Shown one piece after another: positions 33,784 through 42,739 of a stretch of 64,000 bases of DNA (its first letter is position 1; every line of letters starts with the position of its first letter). Both the position numbers and the translations under genes were made by a program. Source of the stretch: Rs1 sp029027825 (GTDB taxonomy: Bacteria > Pseudomonadota > Gammaproteobacteria > Pseudomonadales > Balneatricaceae); contig CP093399.1 in assembly GCA_029027825.1 (NCBI GenBank), positions 3,844,001-3,908,000 of the forward strand. The letters are read 5' to 3'. Below the pieces are notes generated by a model, which saw only the letters and a list, made by a program, of their open reading frames with translations, did not search any database and was not told the origin of the DNA.

Positions 33784-34968
33784 CTATTCTGCGGCTAATT
33801 TATCTTTTACTTTCCATTGCACTTCTAAGCCAGGCTTGGGATTAACCGGCACTAACAAAGCTAGCAGCAACGAAATGCCGGCCATCCCCGCTCCGGTAAA
33901 AAACACCAGTGCGGGAGAGCTAATCCACAGCAATCCATACAGAGCAGGCAAAACAATCGCGGCAGCATGGTTTATTGAGAAAGCGACTCCGGCGGTCTGC
34001 GCCATATCTTTGGGATCTGCTATTTTCTGAAAATATGTTTTTTGCGCAATCGCCATAGAAAACAATAGATGGTCAACAATATATAGACCTACCGCGATCA
34101 TCGGATCGGACACCACAGCATAGCCACTAAAGATAATGATTAGCCCTATATACTCAATTGTCAGGGTTCTACGCTCACCTATTTTACTAATCATTTTTCC
34201 AACCAAAGGGGCAAAAATAATATTCAACACCCCGTTGGCCAAAAACATTAGCGCGATATCTGAAGCTGAAAAACCAAATTTTTCGACCATTAAAAATCCG
34301 GAAAACACGACAAATATCTGCCGCCTGGCACCACCCATAAAAGTCAGCGCATAGTACAGCCAATAGCGCTTGTGTAACTTGATTTTTTTATGCTGCTCTA
34401 CCTCCACTGAGAATTTGGGAAAGTAAGCCCAACAAAATGCGGCGATCAGCATCGTAGTGACGCCCCCAATCACATAGATGGCTTTCATCTCCAAGTGCAG
34501 CACTTCAAGAAACAGCCACACCAAAGAAAACGCCACTAAACTGGCCGCTGAACCAATAGCCACCATTTTTCCCATTTTATAGGGCGCCTCCTCCCTGGAA
34601 AATACTTGCAGAGAAAGTGACTGATTAACGGTCTCATAGTAGTGAAATCCTAAAGACATCAACACAGTAGTACAGTACAGGCCTACTTCAGAGGGAAAAT
34701 AACCAGTGAGAGCGGTACCAAGCCCCATCACTAATAGCGACACTATCGCTAAAGTCTGCTCACGAATTAGCAGTAAAACAAACACCACACTAAAGGCCAA
34801 GAAACCTGGCACTTCTCGCAAAGATTGTAAAATACCAATTTCTACACCGGTAAAATTAGCCGATTCAATCGCAAAATTATTCAGTAGCGACTGCCAAACA
34901 CCGAAGGCAATAGGCACTGCCGCCGCCATTACATACAGTAAAATATCGGGTCTTTTTAAAGATTTCAT
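33784..34968 (-). CDS. MFS transporter, substrate unknown
   Basis: 394 residues with about 12 predicted spans. A conserved loop basic patch (GKMISKIGERRTLT, about 245) matches the MFS 2-3/8-9 loop motif D/GxxGxRR in degenerate form. The order of loops is normal, and the C-terminus is basic (PGLEVQWKVKDKLAAE). It ends convergent to the MocR gene. The ABM-domain gene lies 50 bases upstream on the same strand and may share its promoter. Substrate cannot be inferred. Confidence 0.8.
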   Translation of the reverse strand: MKSLKRPDILLYVMAAAVPIAFGVWQSLLNNFAIESANFTGVEIGILQSLREVPGFLAFSVVFVLLLIREQTLAIVSLLVMGLGTALTGYFPSEVGLYCTTVLMSLGFHYYETVNQSLSLQVFSREEAPYKMGKMVAIGSAASLVAFSLVWLFLEVLHLEMKAIYVIGGVTTMLIAAFCWAYFPKFSVEVEQHKKIKLHKRYWLYYALTFMGGARRQIFVVFSGFLMVEKFGFSASDIALMFLANGVLNIIFAPLVGKMISKIGERRTLTIEYIGLIIIFSGYAVVSDPMIAVGLYIVDHLLFSMAIAQKTYFQKIADPKDMAQTAGVAFSINHAAAIVLPALYGLLWISSPALVFFTGAGMAGISLLLALLVPVNPKPGLEVQWKVKDKLAAE

Positions 34969-35018
34969 AGGAAAGTCCAGCTATAGAAGGATATTGTGTG
35001 AGTTAGCATGATCAATAC

Positions 35019-35300
35019 TTAAGCTTGCTGATCAATGGTGTAGTGCCTAGTGAGGTTCTTGCTAACAGCTCCCCATTTTGAACTGCGCACTCTATCTTGG
35101 TGTGCATCGAAGGATTGTTGATCGACAAACTCCTCGTACACATTAAACTTATGCGAATCGACACTATCTTGCGTTACTTCAAAGACTAGGCAACCCTCTT
35201 CCTGACGCGTCAAATCGATATGAATAGCGAGTGCCGCTTGCACTGTTTCCAGTTCAGCGTCAGGAATGATGATATAGCCAGTTAAGGTAACTTTTTTCAT
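35019..35300 (-). CDS. ABM-domain protein (antibiotic biosynthesis monooxygenase family)
   Basis: 93 residues of the YgiN/LsrG-type ferredoxin-like fold. Signatures are TGYIIIPDAELETVQAALAI, TRQEEGCLVFEVTQD and KFNVYEEFVDQQSFDAHQ with H near 64. Members are cofactor-free quinol or signal-molecule oxygenases or isomerases. It has a ribosome-like GAGAGGG upstream. It is first of a probable two-gene unit with the MFS gene and divergent from the AraC-type regulator, which may control both. Confidence 0.75.
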   Translation of the reverse strand: MKKVTLTGYIIIPDAELETVQAALAIHIDLTRQEEGCLVFEVTQDSVDSHKFNVYEEFVDQQSFDAHQDRVRSSKWGAVSKNLTRHYTIDQQA

Positions 35301-35397
35301 ACTTGGACCCTCTCAAAGCGGTGTGAAATTGCGCTATTTTTAGCCGATAAAATAAATCAGTGCTAATGACTACTACAGCGAATTAATTTGAATATCG

Positions 35398-35558
35398 ACT
35401 TTAAATGAATAAAAAATTGGCGTATACAGGATAATATGACAAATAATATCGCAAAACAGACAAGCTCGACAATAATTCCACAACACTAGGCAGCACCGAG
35501 TGAAACCACTTACTTCCGCTGTGGATTTTCCCAGACGGATTATTAAGAGCTCGCAGTT
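35398..35558 (+). pseudogene. Decayed duplicate of the 5' end of the adjacent AraC gene
   Basis: The stretch GACTTTAAATGAATAAAAAA, ATATGACAAATAA, then CAACACTAGGCAGCACCGAG and CTTACTTCCGCTGTGGATTT matches, with scattered changes, the first ~165 bases of the gene that starts at 35577. It carries stops and ends before the cupin domain. It is a tandem duplication of the promoter-proximal end. Confidence 0.7.
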
Positions 35559-35576
35559 CAGAGGCTCTTTAGGATA

Positions 35577-36458
35577 ATGACTTTAAATGAATCCAAATTT
35601 GGCGCATATAACATGACAAATGACAGCGAAAAGCAAAAACAAAAACAAAAACAGTCTAAGATTATTCAGCAACACTGGGCAAGCATCGAGGGAAAGCCAC
35701 TTACTCCCGCTGTTGATTTACCCAGACGGGTAGTCGTTCGGAGTTCTAACTCTCCCTCTGGGAGCTGTGTGCCCATGCATAGTCACGCCTGGGGCCAGCT
35801 GCTGTTTTTAACCGAGGGCTTGGTAGAGGCGAGCGCCGCAAATACCGGTACTTGGATAGTCCCACCACAGCGTGCAGTATGGCTGCCATCCTATATTGAA
35901 CATCAAATAAAAGTGATCCACTCAGTGAAAATGCGCAACGTTTACATAGCGCCACAAGCCGCACAACACTTGCCTGATAGCTGCCAAGTGATGAATGTAT
36001 CTGCACTGTTAAGAGAGTTGATTATCGCCTTATCGAAATTTGATCCGCTCTACCACGAAGCTGGTCCAGAAGGTCGATTAGTCGATGTCTTTCTCGATCA
36101 ATTGCACCTCTCTGAAGCGGTACCACTACACTTGCCCACCCCTAAATCAAAAGCGTTGCTAATCATCACCGACACCTTAATCGCCAATCCCGAACAGCAA
36201 TATAGCATGCTCTATTGGCAGAAAAAGTTAGGTTTAAGTAGCCGCACCATCGCTCGTAGATTCATTGATGAAACGTCGATAACTTACAGTCAGTGGCGAC
36301 AACAAGCTAAATTATTAAGCGCTTTACAACGTATTGCACAAGGCGATTCGGTGGCAAATATCGCTCAAGATTTAGGTTATCAAAGCCAGAGCGCATTTAT
36401 CAGCATGTTTAAAAAAGCGTTGGGAAAAACTCCGGGTAAGTACTTTTCGATCGACTAA
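35577..36458 (+). CDS. AraC-family regulator with cupin domain
   Basis: 293 residues. A cupin-like sensor at about 45-130 has the HSHAWGQLLFLTEG stretch that often binds a ligand or metal. A C-terminal AraC helix-turn-helix pair follows (LSSRTIARRFIDETSITYSQ, VANIAQDLGYQSQSAFISMF). The group is close to NimR/YeaM-type regulators that repress a divergent efflux gene. Here the divergent gene is the ABM enzyme followed by an MFS carrier, a good match. Alternative start ATG at 35610. A KQKQKQKQ tract near residue 25 comes from a six-base repeat. Confidence 0.85.
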   Translation: MTLNESKFGAYNMTNDSEKQKQKQKQSKIIQQHWASIEGKPLTPAVDLPRRVVVRSSNSPSGSCVPMHSHAWGQLLFLTEGLVEASAANTGTWIVPPQRAVWLPSYIEHQIKVIHSVKMRNVYIAPQAAQHLPDSCQVMNVSALLRELIIALSKFDPLYHEAGPEGRLVDVFLDQLHLSEAVPLHLPTPKSKALLIITDTLIANPEQQYSMLYWQKKLGLSSRTIARRFIDETSITYSQWRQQAKLLSALQRIAQGDSVANIAQDLGYQSQSAFISMFKKALGKTPGKYFSID

Positions 36459-36543
36459 TTGACAAATAAAATCACAGCCATCCGCAGGAGCACAATCTGA
36501 TCACTACCAGCCTCCCTACTACGCTCCTGTTTCTAGATGATAA

Positions 36544-36987
36544 CTAGTCAGACTCAACATACTCAGCCCAAGCTAACAGCAACTGCTGGAAATCCTCTAT
36601 GCCACAGCTAGCCACCAGCCCTGAGGAATTATCGTTTAGCCCTTGCTCTGCATATTCATCGCTAAAGTCATCCTCTAGGTACTCATCCTCTAAATCACTT
36701 TGAGTGACATCGTTTTCACTTTGCAGCTCCGCCATCGACTGACAGGCGCTATTGGCACTGACTTTAGCCTGCTGTCGATCTAAGCTTAAATGAAACTCCC
36801 GACCTTGATACTCGTACTCGTAGAGCTCACCGGCGATTAGCTGTCTGAGAACCGCTGATATTTTTGCTAGATCTGCCTGCTGGTTATCACTCATCTCTAT
36901 AGATAACCAGTGAGCGAAAGCTTCCGCCTCCATATTTAAGCGAGCTTGGGGGCGATCATAGTCATTTTTAAAAAAGCTATATTCCAC
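36544..36987 (-). CDS. yacL: YacL-family (UPF0231) protein
   Basis: 147 residues. The N-terminus (MEYSFFKNDYD, LNMEAEAFAHWLSIEM) and C-terminus (CGIEDFQQLLLAWAEYVES) match the YacL family of enterobacteria, which has no assigned function. An extra acidic, low-complexity stretch of about 25 residues (DLEDEYLEDDFSDEY) lies before the end, making it longer than the E. coli protein. The GTG start overlaps the yebR-like stop (TAGTG), so the two genes are coupled. Confidence 0.75.
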   Translation of the reverse strand: MEYSFFKNDYDRPQARLNMEAEAFAHWLSIEMSDNQQADLAKISAVLRQLIAGELYEYEYQGREFHLSLDRQQAKVSANSACQSMAELQSENDVTQSDLEDEYLEDDFSDEYAEQGLNDNSSGLVASCGIEDFQQLLLAWAEYVESD

Positions 36988-37526
36988 TAGTTCGACCCCA
37001 CTAAATGTTCTAAATCAGAACAGTGACTGTACAGTTCAACGATCTCAGCTAAGTACTGCTGATCCAGCGCCTCAAAACGACCGACCACTGGACTATCTAT
37101 ATCCAACACTGCCACCACTTTGCCGCGCTGTATTATCGGCAACACTATTTCCGCATTCGATGCAGCATCACAGGCAATGTGCCCGGCAAATTGATGAACA
37201 TCAGTCACCCGCTGAATTTCACCGCTAGCAGCCGCACTGCCGCACACCCCTTTCGCTAAAGGAATCCGTACACAAGCCACTTGCCCTTGGAAGGGCCCCA
37301 GCACTAACTCTTGACCTCTTAAAAAATAAAAACCAGCCCAGTTAAGCTCAGGTAGGTTTTGATATAAAAGCGCACTTAGGTTAGCGGCATTGGCGATATA
37401 ATCTGTTTCACTGCCCAATAGTGCCGTAGCTTGTTTAACTAATAATCGGTAAGTTTTAGCTTTTTCTTCAATACTCTGATGCACTGTTTTGGCTTCTCTC
37501 AATTGTCTAACGTCAGACCTCAGCAT
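36987..37526 (-). CDS. Free methionine-(R)-sulfoxide reductase (GAF domain)
   Basis: About 180 residues with one GAF domain of the fRMsr/YebR type. NWAGFYFLRGQELVLGPFQG is followed by CVRIPLAKGVCGSAA and FAGHIACDAASNAEIVLPI with the three conserved cysteines, then VLDIDSPVVGRF. It reduces free Met-R-sulfoxide in the cytoplasm. The upstream DNA is a MITE-like element, and the only nearby ATG (37526) belongs to its terminal repeat. The native start may have been the GTG at 37484, since family members usually begin just before HQSIEEKAKTYRLL. Expression may have been altered by this insertion. Confidence 0.8.
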   Translation of the reverse strand: MLRSDVRQLREAKTVHQSIEEKAKTYRLLVKQATALLGSETDYIANAANLSALLYQNLPELNWAGFYFLRGQELVLGPFQGQVACVRIPLAKGVCGSAAASGEIQRVTDVHQFAGHIACDAASNAEIVLPIIQRGKVVAVLDIDSPVVGRFEALDQQYLAEIVELYSHCSDLEHLVGSN

Positions 37527-37634
37527 AACGTGACGAGCAAAGGCAATACAAGGCAAAGACCGGCGAAATAACCGAGTGAGACCTTTGCATGACTACTGCG
37601 CTCGGTAATACGGCGTTAAAAACCGGCTCAATAT
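37516..37634. mobile_element. Rearranged copies of the GAGACCTCTGCATAAC element
   Basis: GACCTCAGCATAACGTGACG followed by AAAGACCGGCGAAATAACCG is the left part of the element at 11147. It is joined to GAGACCTTTGCATGACTACT and GGTAATACGGCGTTAAAAAC, the inverted right part. The rest of 37635-37837 shows no gene. Confidence 0.7.
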
Positions 37635-37837
37635 AAATATTCTCTTATCTTACGGCCCTTTACTGGCCAGTAATTATCTATTATCAGTTGATTAAGTACG
37701 CAGGAGCATGATCTGTTAGGTTATTTATTCTAGAATGTTGGCGAAACACCCGCAAGCCAGCGACCGGTGTACCATAGGACAGTTGACGAATCATGAATGT
37801 AATGTGAACATAGGGCGGATTCTAAGGAGAGAGCAGT

Positions 37838-38914
37838 ATGAATAACCCATTTTTACGTAGAGCATTGCAGCTAGAAGATTCATTTTTTAATTTTAAAACT
37901 GCAAGCCCTCAAATAGCCGTCATACCTCAGAATTTTGAACACTTGAGCTTTCGACAATTGATCGCTCAGCACACAGGTGAACAGCTTCCTAGCGGAAGGT
38001 CTTTGTATAGAAAAATAAAATGGGCTCATGAACATTATGGCGATAAGGTTCCTGATGCTGATTTTGCAGAAAACTCCTTAACTAAGCGCCAGGCTTGGAA
38101 TAAATGGAAGAAACTTATCAAGCTTATACTGCTTGAGGAGTTGGTAAATAAAGATCAAGATAGTCAGGATATCACGATAATTGCAGTCCCAGAGGGGACG
38201 GTAACTATCAATGAACTAGGGCTCGCTGTAGCTCCACAGCCGAACATAGCTATTGACGACCAAGCTTTATCTACAACAGATGATACTGTCATTAAAATTG
38301 ATGAGCCGACTGTTAATCCAGCACCTCCAATTGCACCGCAGCCAGAACCAACCGTTAATCCAGCGCCTCCAATTGCGCCGCAGCCAGAACCGACAGTTAA
38401 TCCAGCGCCTCCAATTGCGCCGCAGCCAGAGCCAACAGTTAATCCAGCGCCTCCAGTTGCACCGCAGCCAGAGCCAACAGTTAATCCAGCGTCTCCAGTT
38501 GCACCGCAGCCAGAGCCAACAGTTAATCCAGCGCCTCCAATTGCTGAAGCTAAAGGAGCCTTTGGTTTAGTAGTAGGTGATTTAGATCCCATTACAGCAA
38601 GCTTCTTTGAAATTATTGATTGTGGACCATTTTTACCTCTCTACGATATAGATTTTTCTCAGCAGTCTTTAGCAGCTGCCAAAGATTCAGAATTGGAATT
38701 AGAACAGTCAGTGTCACTCTTTAGCGCTAGCAGCCCATTATATTTCAGTGACTTATTGTCAGATGAGCAAAGCTTAAGTAATATTTTCAATGATAAGACT
38801 TTGGATAGCGCGATCGAAGGATCCAGCTCAGAAAGCCAAAGTTATGCCGCTATTATTGCAACACCAAATAATGCCGAGCCACTTGTTGTAGAGCAGCTGT
38901 ATATAGATTTGTAG
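37838..38914 (+). CDS. Proline-rich repeat protein, unknown function
   Basis: 358 residues. Residues 1-105 are a basic, helical region (HLSFRQLIAQHTGEQLPSGR, TKRQAWNKWKKLIKLILLEE) without signal peptide. Residues 156-235 hold six repeats of EPTVNPAPPIAPQP encoded by 42-base units. The last 120 residues are acidic (SLAAAKDSELELEQSVSLFS). The repeat looks like an extended spacer between two domains, reminiscent of TonB-like Pro linkers but without a membrane anchor. No family recognised. The ribosome site AAGGAGAGAGCAGT is strong. Confidence 0.6.
   Translation: MNNPFLRRALQLEDSFFNFKTASPQIAVIPQNFEHLSFRQLIAQHTGEQLPSGRSLYRKIKWAHEHYGDKVPDADFAENSLTKRQAWNKWKKLIKLILLEELVNKDQDSQDITIIAVPEGTVTINELGLAVAPQPNIAIDDQALSTTDDTVIKIDEPTVNPAPPIAPQPEPTVNPAPPIAPQPEPTVNPAPPIAPQPEPTVNPAPPVAPQPEPTVNPASPVAPQPEPTVNPAPPIAEAKGAFGLVVGDLDPITASFFEIIDCGPFLPLYDIDFSQQSLAAAKDSELELEQSVSLFSASSPLYFSDLLSDEQSLSNIFNDKTLDSAIEGSSSESQSYAAIIATPNNAEPLVVEQLYIDL
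38303..38542 (+). repeat. Six tandem 42-bp repeats inside a coding region
   Basis: Units start at 38303, 38345, 38387, 38429, 38471 and 38513, with few differences (for example GCA/GCG and ATT/GTT codons). The period is a multiple of three, so changes in copy number would keep the frame and alter linker length. Confidence 0.9.
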
Positions 38915-39043
38915 AATCGTTAATGTCCGCTAAACTAAATAGACTAGGTAATACTTAAGCTCGTGTGCGAACACATTGATAGCGACCATATTGTGGATTT
39001 AGCGGACAGGGCTGCTATTTTTCTGAAGATATACGGATAAAAA

Positions 39044-39706
39044 ATGAAGAGAGTACAACATTACTGGCGCAGTCAGGCAATCGCTGAATTCACTTCCTCT
39101 GCTAGGACGGTGGAACTAACCCATTGGATGCAGAGACTGGCTTTTAGTCCGGATTTAATACGACAGGCTATTCGTATCAGTGATGATGAAATGGTGCACG
39201 CAAAAATGTGTTTCGATCTCGCTAGATTAGCAGGCAGCGAAGTTAATTTACCCGCTGATCAGTTGAGACTAAGCTTGCAGCAAGAATACACCGAACTAAA
39301 AAAATCTTTCTTATTAGTACTAGTGCAGTCTTATTGTTTTGGCGAAACAGTCGCTGTCCCACTATTTTCTGCAATGAAAAAATCCTCCTCAAAAACAGAG
39401 GTACTCGAGACATTTACACGTATTTTAGAAGATGAGCCCCGGCATGCCAGCTTTGGATGGCTGACACTTGCATGGTGCTGCGAAACTTGGCCTGAAGCAA
39501 AGCAATGGTTAGCTGATATAGTCCCGATAGCGCTGGCACGTATGCGTAAAGCGTATAATAATCATGCTGAATTTGAGCCTGTACTGACTGAACAAGAATT
39601 GGCCTGGGGAGTTTTTCCCCGTGTTAGCTACGGTGATATTTTAGAAAAAACCATCGCCACTACTTTTACTAAAAGACTCGAGTTCTATGCGATTAAAATT
39701 TTATAG
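39044..39706 (+). CDS. Ferritin-like diiron-type protein
   Basis: 220 residues, mostly helical, with repeated metal-ligand patterns: E14 region (AIAEFTSSARTVELTHWM), ISDDEMVHAKMC (ExxH, about 46-49), YCFGETVAVPL (E, about 105) and LEDEPRHASFGW (ExxxH, about 133-137). This is the ferritin-like fold with a possible di-iron centre of the type seen in oxygenase-like or rubrerythrin-related proteins. Substrate unknown. It lies 130 bases after the repeat protein on the same strand and may be co-transcribed with it. Confidence 0.7.
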   Translation: MKRVQHYWRSQAIAEFTSSARTVELTHWMQRLAFSPDLIRQAIRISDDEMVHAKMCFDLARLAGSEVNLPADQLRLSLQQEYTELKKSFLLVLVQSYCFGETVAVPLFSAMKKSSSKTEVLETFTRILEDEPRHASFGWLTLAWCCETWPEAKQWLADIVPIALARMRKAYNNHAEFEPVLTEQELAWGVFPRVSYGDILEKTIATTFTKRLEFYAIKIL

Positions 39707-39747
39707 GCTACTGCTACTTGGAGAAATACTACCCAAGTATTCTTCAA

Positions 39748-39856
39748 ACCCCTTTTTTAGGGGTATTACTGGTGTAATTGAGCATCTTGAGCCGGGTTGT
39801 AACGCCGTATTACAGAGCGCAGTTATAATACCCTATGGGTAAGTTATGCGGAGATC
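39748..39856. mobile_element. Right-half copy of the GAGACCTCTGCATAAC element
   Basis: GGGTATTACTGGTGTAATTG, GAGCCGGGTTGTAACGCCGT and GGTAAGTTATGCGGAGATCT match the right half of the element at 11147-11349. The left half is missing. No gene is seen in the rest of 39707-40110. Confidence 0.75.
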
Positions 39857-40110
39857 TCTTGCTTCTTCTCCAATCAACGATAAATAAATCTCTGTTGTTT
39901 TGGTTCAATAGGCCCAAGGGCTTTCGCAATAGTGCCTCTAATTTTATTTTTTAAAGAAAGATGCAATGCCAGGACTGGATTCCTGCTCCTTGATGTATTT
40001 CTAGCACCAAGTACTGGTGTGTTCGATAAGGCTAGCTTTCACATTGATTAACGCCATAGCTATATCCCCGAGGCTGCTGGCTATGCATTTCAAAAAAACT
40101 CCGCCTGAAA

Positions 40111-41091
40111 TTAACTGCGCTTGCAATCCTCTACGGGAACCAAGTTTACGGGTAACCCCTGTGTGTAAGCGACTACATTCTCAAATGCAGCCTTAAAGTA
40201 CAATTCATAACTATTACCCTCTACATACCCAAGGTGTGGTACTGCTGTGACATTTTCAAGCATAAGTAATGGCTCATTCACCGTATTTGCAGGCTCAATA
40301 TCAAAGACATCCAACGCCGCTCGTTTACTTTTGTGTTTTGACAGCTCATCGTACAGAGCCCCTGCTTCGACTAATTCTGCCCGACTGGTATTTACAAACA
40401 GAGAATCAGCCTTCATTCTTCGTAAATCCGCAGAAGTAACACATCCTTTAGTTGTTTCATTTAAACGTAAATGAAGAGAAATAATATCTGCTATTAAAAA
40501 AAACTCCGTTTGTGAAGCTGCAGCACTGAAGCCATCCTCGATCGCAGTATTGCGAGAACTCTCGCTGCCCCATACCAACACATTCATTCCGAACGCTTTA
40601 GCATATTGAGCGATACGCTGTCCTATTTTACCGTAGCCCCAAATCCCTAGCGTTAACCCCTTGAGTGTCCTACCTAACCCTAACTCTCCAGATTGTTGCC
40701 ATCTGTCATTTAATAAATTTGCGGCATAACTAGGAATGTGGCGCGATGCCGACATGATTAGCGCCCAACAAAGCTCTGCAGGCGCAACAGGGGAGCCGAC
40801 GCCTTCTGCAACCCTAACCCCATATTGATGACATAATTGTGGGTTAATGTGATGACTAATTTTTCCGGTTTGACTGATCAGTTTTAGATTTGGCAACTGT
40901 GCTAATAACGACTCAGTTATTGACGTTCTTTCACGAATCAGCACAATAACCTCAACATCAAACAGCTTTTCTACTAGATCACTTTCTGACAAAGTGTCAT
41001 TGAAAACCAGCACTATTAGGTTCTCTAGAATTTCGAAGCTATTTAGCTTGGTGACTACGTCTTGATAGTCGTCTAGTATTGCTATTTTCAT
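40111..41091 (-). CDS. D-isomer-specific 2-hydroxyacid dehydrogenase
   Basis: 326 residues. The NAD domain has GIWGYGKIGQRIAQYAKAFG (about 148-167). Catalytic groups are R in NTSRAELVEAGAL (about 234), the acidic residue in DVFDIEP and H in PHLGY (about 288). It should interconvert a 2-oxo acid and the D-hydroxy acid with NAD(H). It follows the RraA-like gene by about 110 bases on the same strand, a pairing seen in small hydroxyacid catabolic loci. Confidence 0.85.
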   Translation of the reverse strand: MKIAILDDYQDVVTKLNSFEILENLIVLVFNDTLSESDLVEKLFDVEVIVLIRERTSITESLLAQLPNLKLISQTGKISHHINPQLCHQYGVRVAEGVGSPVAPAELCWALIMSASRHIPSYAANLLNDRWQQSGELGLGRTLKGLTLGIWGYGKIGQRIAQYAKAFGMNVLVWGSESSRNTAIEDGFSAAASQTEFFLIADIISLHLRLNETTKGCVTSADLRRMKADSLFVNTSRAELVEAGALYDELSKHKSKRAALDVFDIEPANTVNEPLLMLENVTAVPHLGYVEGNSYELYFKAAFENVVAYTQGLPVNLVPVEDCKRS

Positions 41092-41199
41092 CCAACTTCC
41101 TTTATTGCTGTATTGGTAAACAAGTTAACTGGCAACCTTTGAATACTCTATTCAAATACCATCGCCAGAGTCTCCATATCGCTATAAATATGCTGTGGA

Positions 41200-41811
41200 C
41201 TACTGCTTTGCCCGATCTACCGCTTGTTTGATTTTTATCTTATGATATTTTGTCCATTCAGATAATGTCATAGCCGCTTCGCTTGCCTCTTTTTCTTTAG
41301 CTGCTGCATAAACAAAAGCAGCATCAAGTTGAGGAATCACCGCAACACCTTCAATATCAGCCACAATAATGTCTCCAGTACAAACCCTTACTCCACCGCA
41401 CATTATTGGCATACCTAATTCCGAGTATTGCTCTTTTTTCCCAGGGACAGGAAATACCCCTTTAGCATAAACAGGAAAACCCATTTGAGTGATTTCATGC
41501 AAATCCCGGATCACCCCGTCAATTACGAAAGCTTTTATCCCTCTGCTCTTGGCGATCTTACAAACATTGCCCCCTGCTACTGCATATTGATCATCCACGC
41601 CGTCAACGACAATAATTGATCCTTTTGGAGCTTTATAAATTGCCGAATGAAGCATCAGATTGTCTCCAGCAGATAACTGTACAGTAAAAGCAGGCCCCGA
41701 AATTTCCCCTATGCCTTGCCATAGTGGCGCAACTGAAATATCAATAAATTGCTCTCTTTTTAAGATATTTCCATAAGCGGTTGTAGCCAGTTCAGAATAA
41801 TCAATTTCCAT
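41200..41811 (-). CDS. RraA-like / HMG aldolase-family protein
   Basis: 203 residues of the RraA fold: GPAFTVQLSAGDNLMLHSAI, GSIIVVDGVDDQYAVAGGNV, AFVIDGVIRDLHEITQMGFP (the Arg-Asp of the active site) and GDIIVADIEGVAVIP. Members act either as RNase E inhibitors (true RraA is about 160 residues) or as 4-hydroxy-4-methyl-2-oxoglutarate aldolase/oxaloacetate decarboxylase. The length, the catalytic IRD and the neighbouring hydroxyacid dehydrogenase favour the aldolase/decarboxylase role. Confidence 0.8.
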   Translation of the reverse strand: MEIDYSELATTAYGNILKREQFIDISVAPLWQGIGEISGPAFTVQLSAGDNLMLHSAIYKAPKGSIIVVDGVDDQYAVAGGNVCKIAKSRGIKAFVIDGVIRDLHEITQMGFPVYAKGVFPVPGKKEQYSELGMPIMCGGVRVCTGDIIVADIEGVAVIPQLDAAFVYAAAKEKEASEAAMTLSEWTKYHKIKIKQAVDRAKQ

Positions 41812-42093
41812 TTATAATCCTCTGATTAGCAGGTGACCTGAGCGTAGCTTAACTCAGCAAAAACATGCTATTGGTTATTAAATAAGTATCTAAAAATAAA
41901 TCGTATAGCAAATATCTATTGGGTGTTGTTATTTTCAAGTTCCAGAAAATAACAACACTGTAGGTAAAAAAATTAATCTATGTATAAAATCCATAAGCTC
42001 AGCAACTATTTTTAATAGCTTAAGTAAAATAAATAGCATACGTAATGTAGTGCTGTAAAGTTACTGATTCAATTAACAATCAAGGAATGATGA

Positions 42094-42312
42094 ATGATAT
42101 ACGTACTCCTTGCAATTTTGACGCTGGCGATACTGTCGCCCATCATCATCGGATTTTTAGTCGTTAAATTAACGGAGAGAGAGAGGCCAAAAAGAATTGG
42201 GCAAGCAATAGACCATAAGCCTCCTGCGGGGGCAATCGAACAGCAAACTAATTCTGAACAACTAACCAGCTCAGCCTCTAATTATATGCCTGAATCCGTG
42301 ACTTCAAAGTGA
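42094..42312 (+). CDS. Small single-span membrane protein
   Basis: 72 residues. The first 25 form one hydrophobic span (MIYVLLAILTLAILSPIIIG) followed by a basic stop-transfer region (KLTERERPKRIGQ) and a polar tail. The ribosome site AAGGAATGATGA precedes the ATG. Unknown function. Confidence 0.4.
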   Translation: MIYVLLAILTLAILSPIIIGFLVVKLTERERPKRIGQAIDHKPPAGAIEQQTNSEQLTSSASNYMPESVTSK

Positions 42313-42739
42313 ATACAGAGTGTAAGATATTGGCTTTACAGTGGAACTGTAAAAATCTTAGCTGCAAGCTCATATGCGTCCTGCATTCGCTAAATAAATG
42401 CATCCATGCATAAAACCCGTAGGTTCAGCGGGAATTTTTCTAACCGCCGTAGAATCAAGAACTTGCGCTATGCGGTGCAGTGAAGTCACTGATTCAGGTG
42501 TATGAAAAGCCTGCCGATCAAAACCTTCTTTATCGATGCACAAAAACGCCCAGGTTTTAGATTCATACTCTTCAAGCTTGGTAGTACAAGGTTGTACTAC
42601 CAAAGAGAAGTGCCCTGCATCCATGTATAAAACTCCAAACTTCAATGACTATTTTTCAAGCCATTGTAATGGCAACATATGCCAGACGCCATATGGCAGT
42701 CTCTAATTCAGTGCTGTAGCCAAACAATTTGATAGCTCT
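42313..42739. other. Intergenic region with diverged repeats
   Basis: GCATCCATGCATAAAACCCG followed about 70 bases later by GCAGTGAAGTCACTGATTCA at about 42474-42494 belongs to a degenerate repeat. Related copies are at about 41970-42075 (CTGTAAAGTTACTGATTCAA) and 61765-61785 (GCAGTGAAGTCACTGATTCA). A minus-strand open frame over 42370-42645 is covered by these repeats and is not believed to be a gene. Confidence 0.4.

Noticed and set aside
38164..38592. 142-codon minus-strand glycine-rich frame across the 42-bp repeats
   Set aside because: Antisense of the repeat; the period is a multiple of three, so every frame stays open.
42370..42645. 91-codon minus-strand frame between the small membrane gene and pspC
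   Set aside because: Begins at a TTG without ribosome site and is composed of diverged dispersed repeats; no homology recognised.
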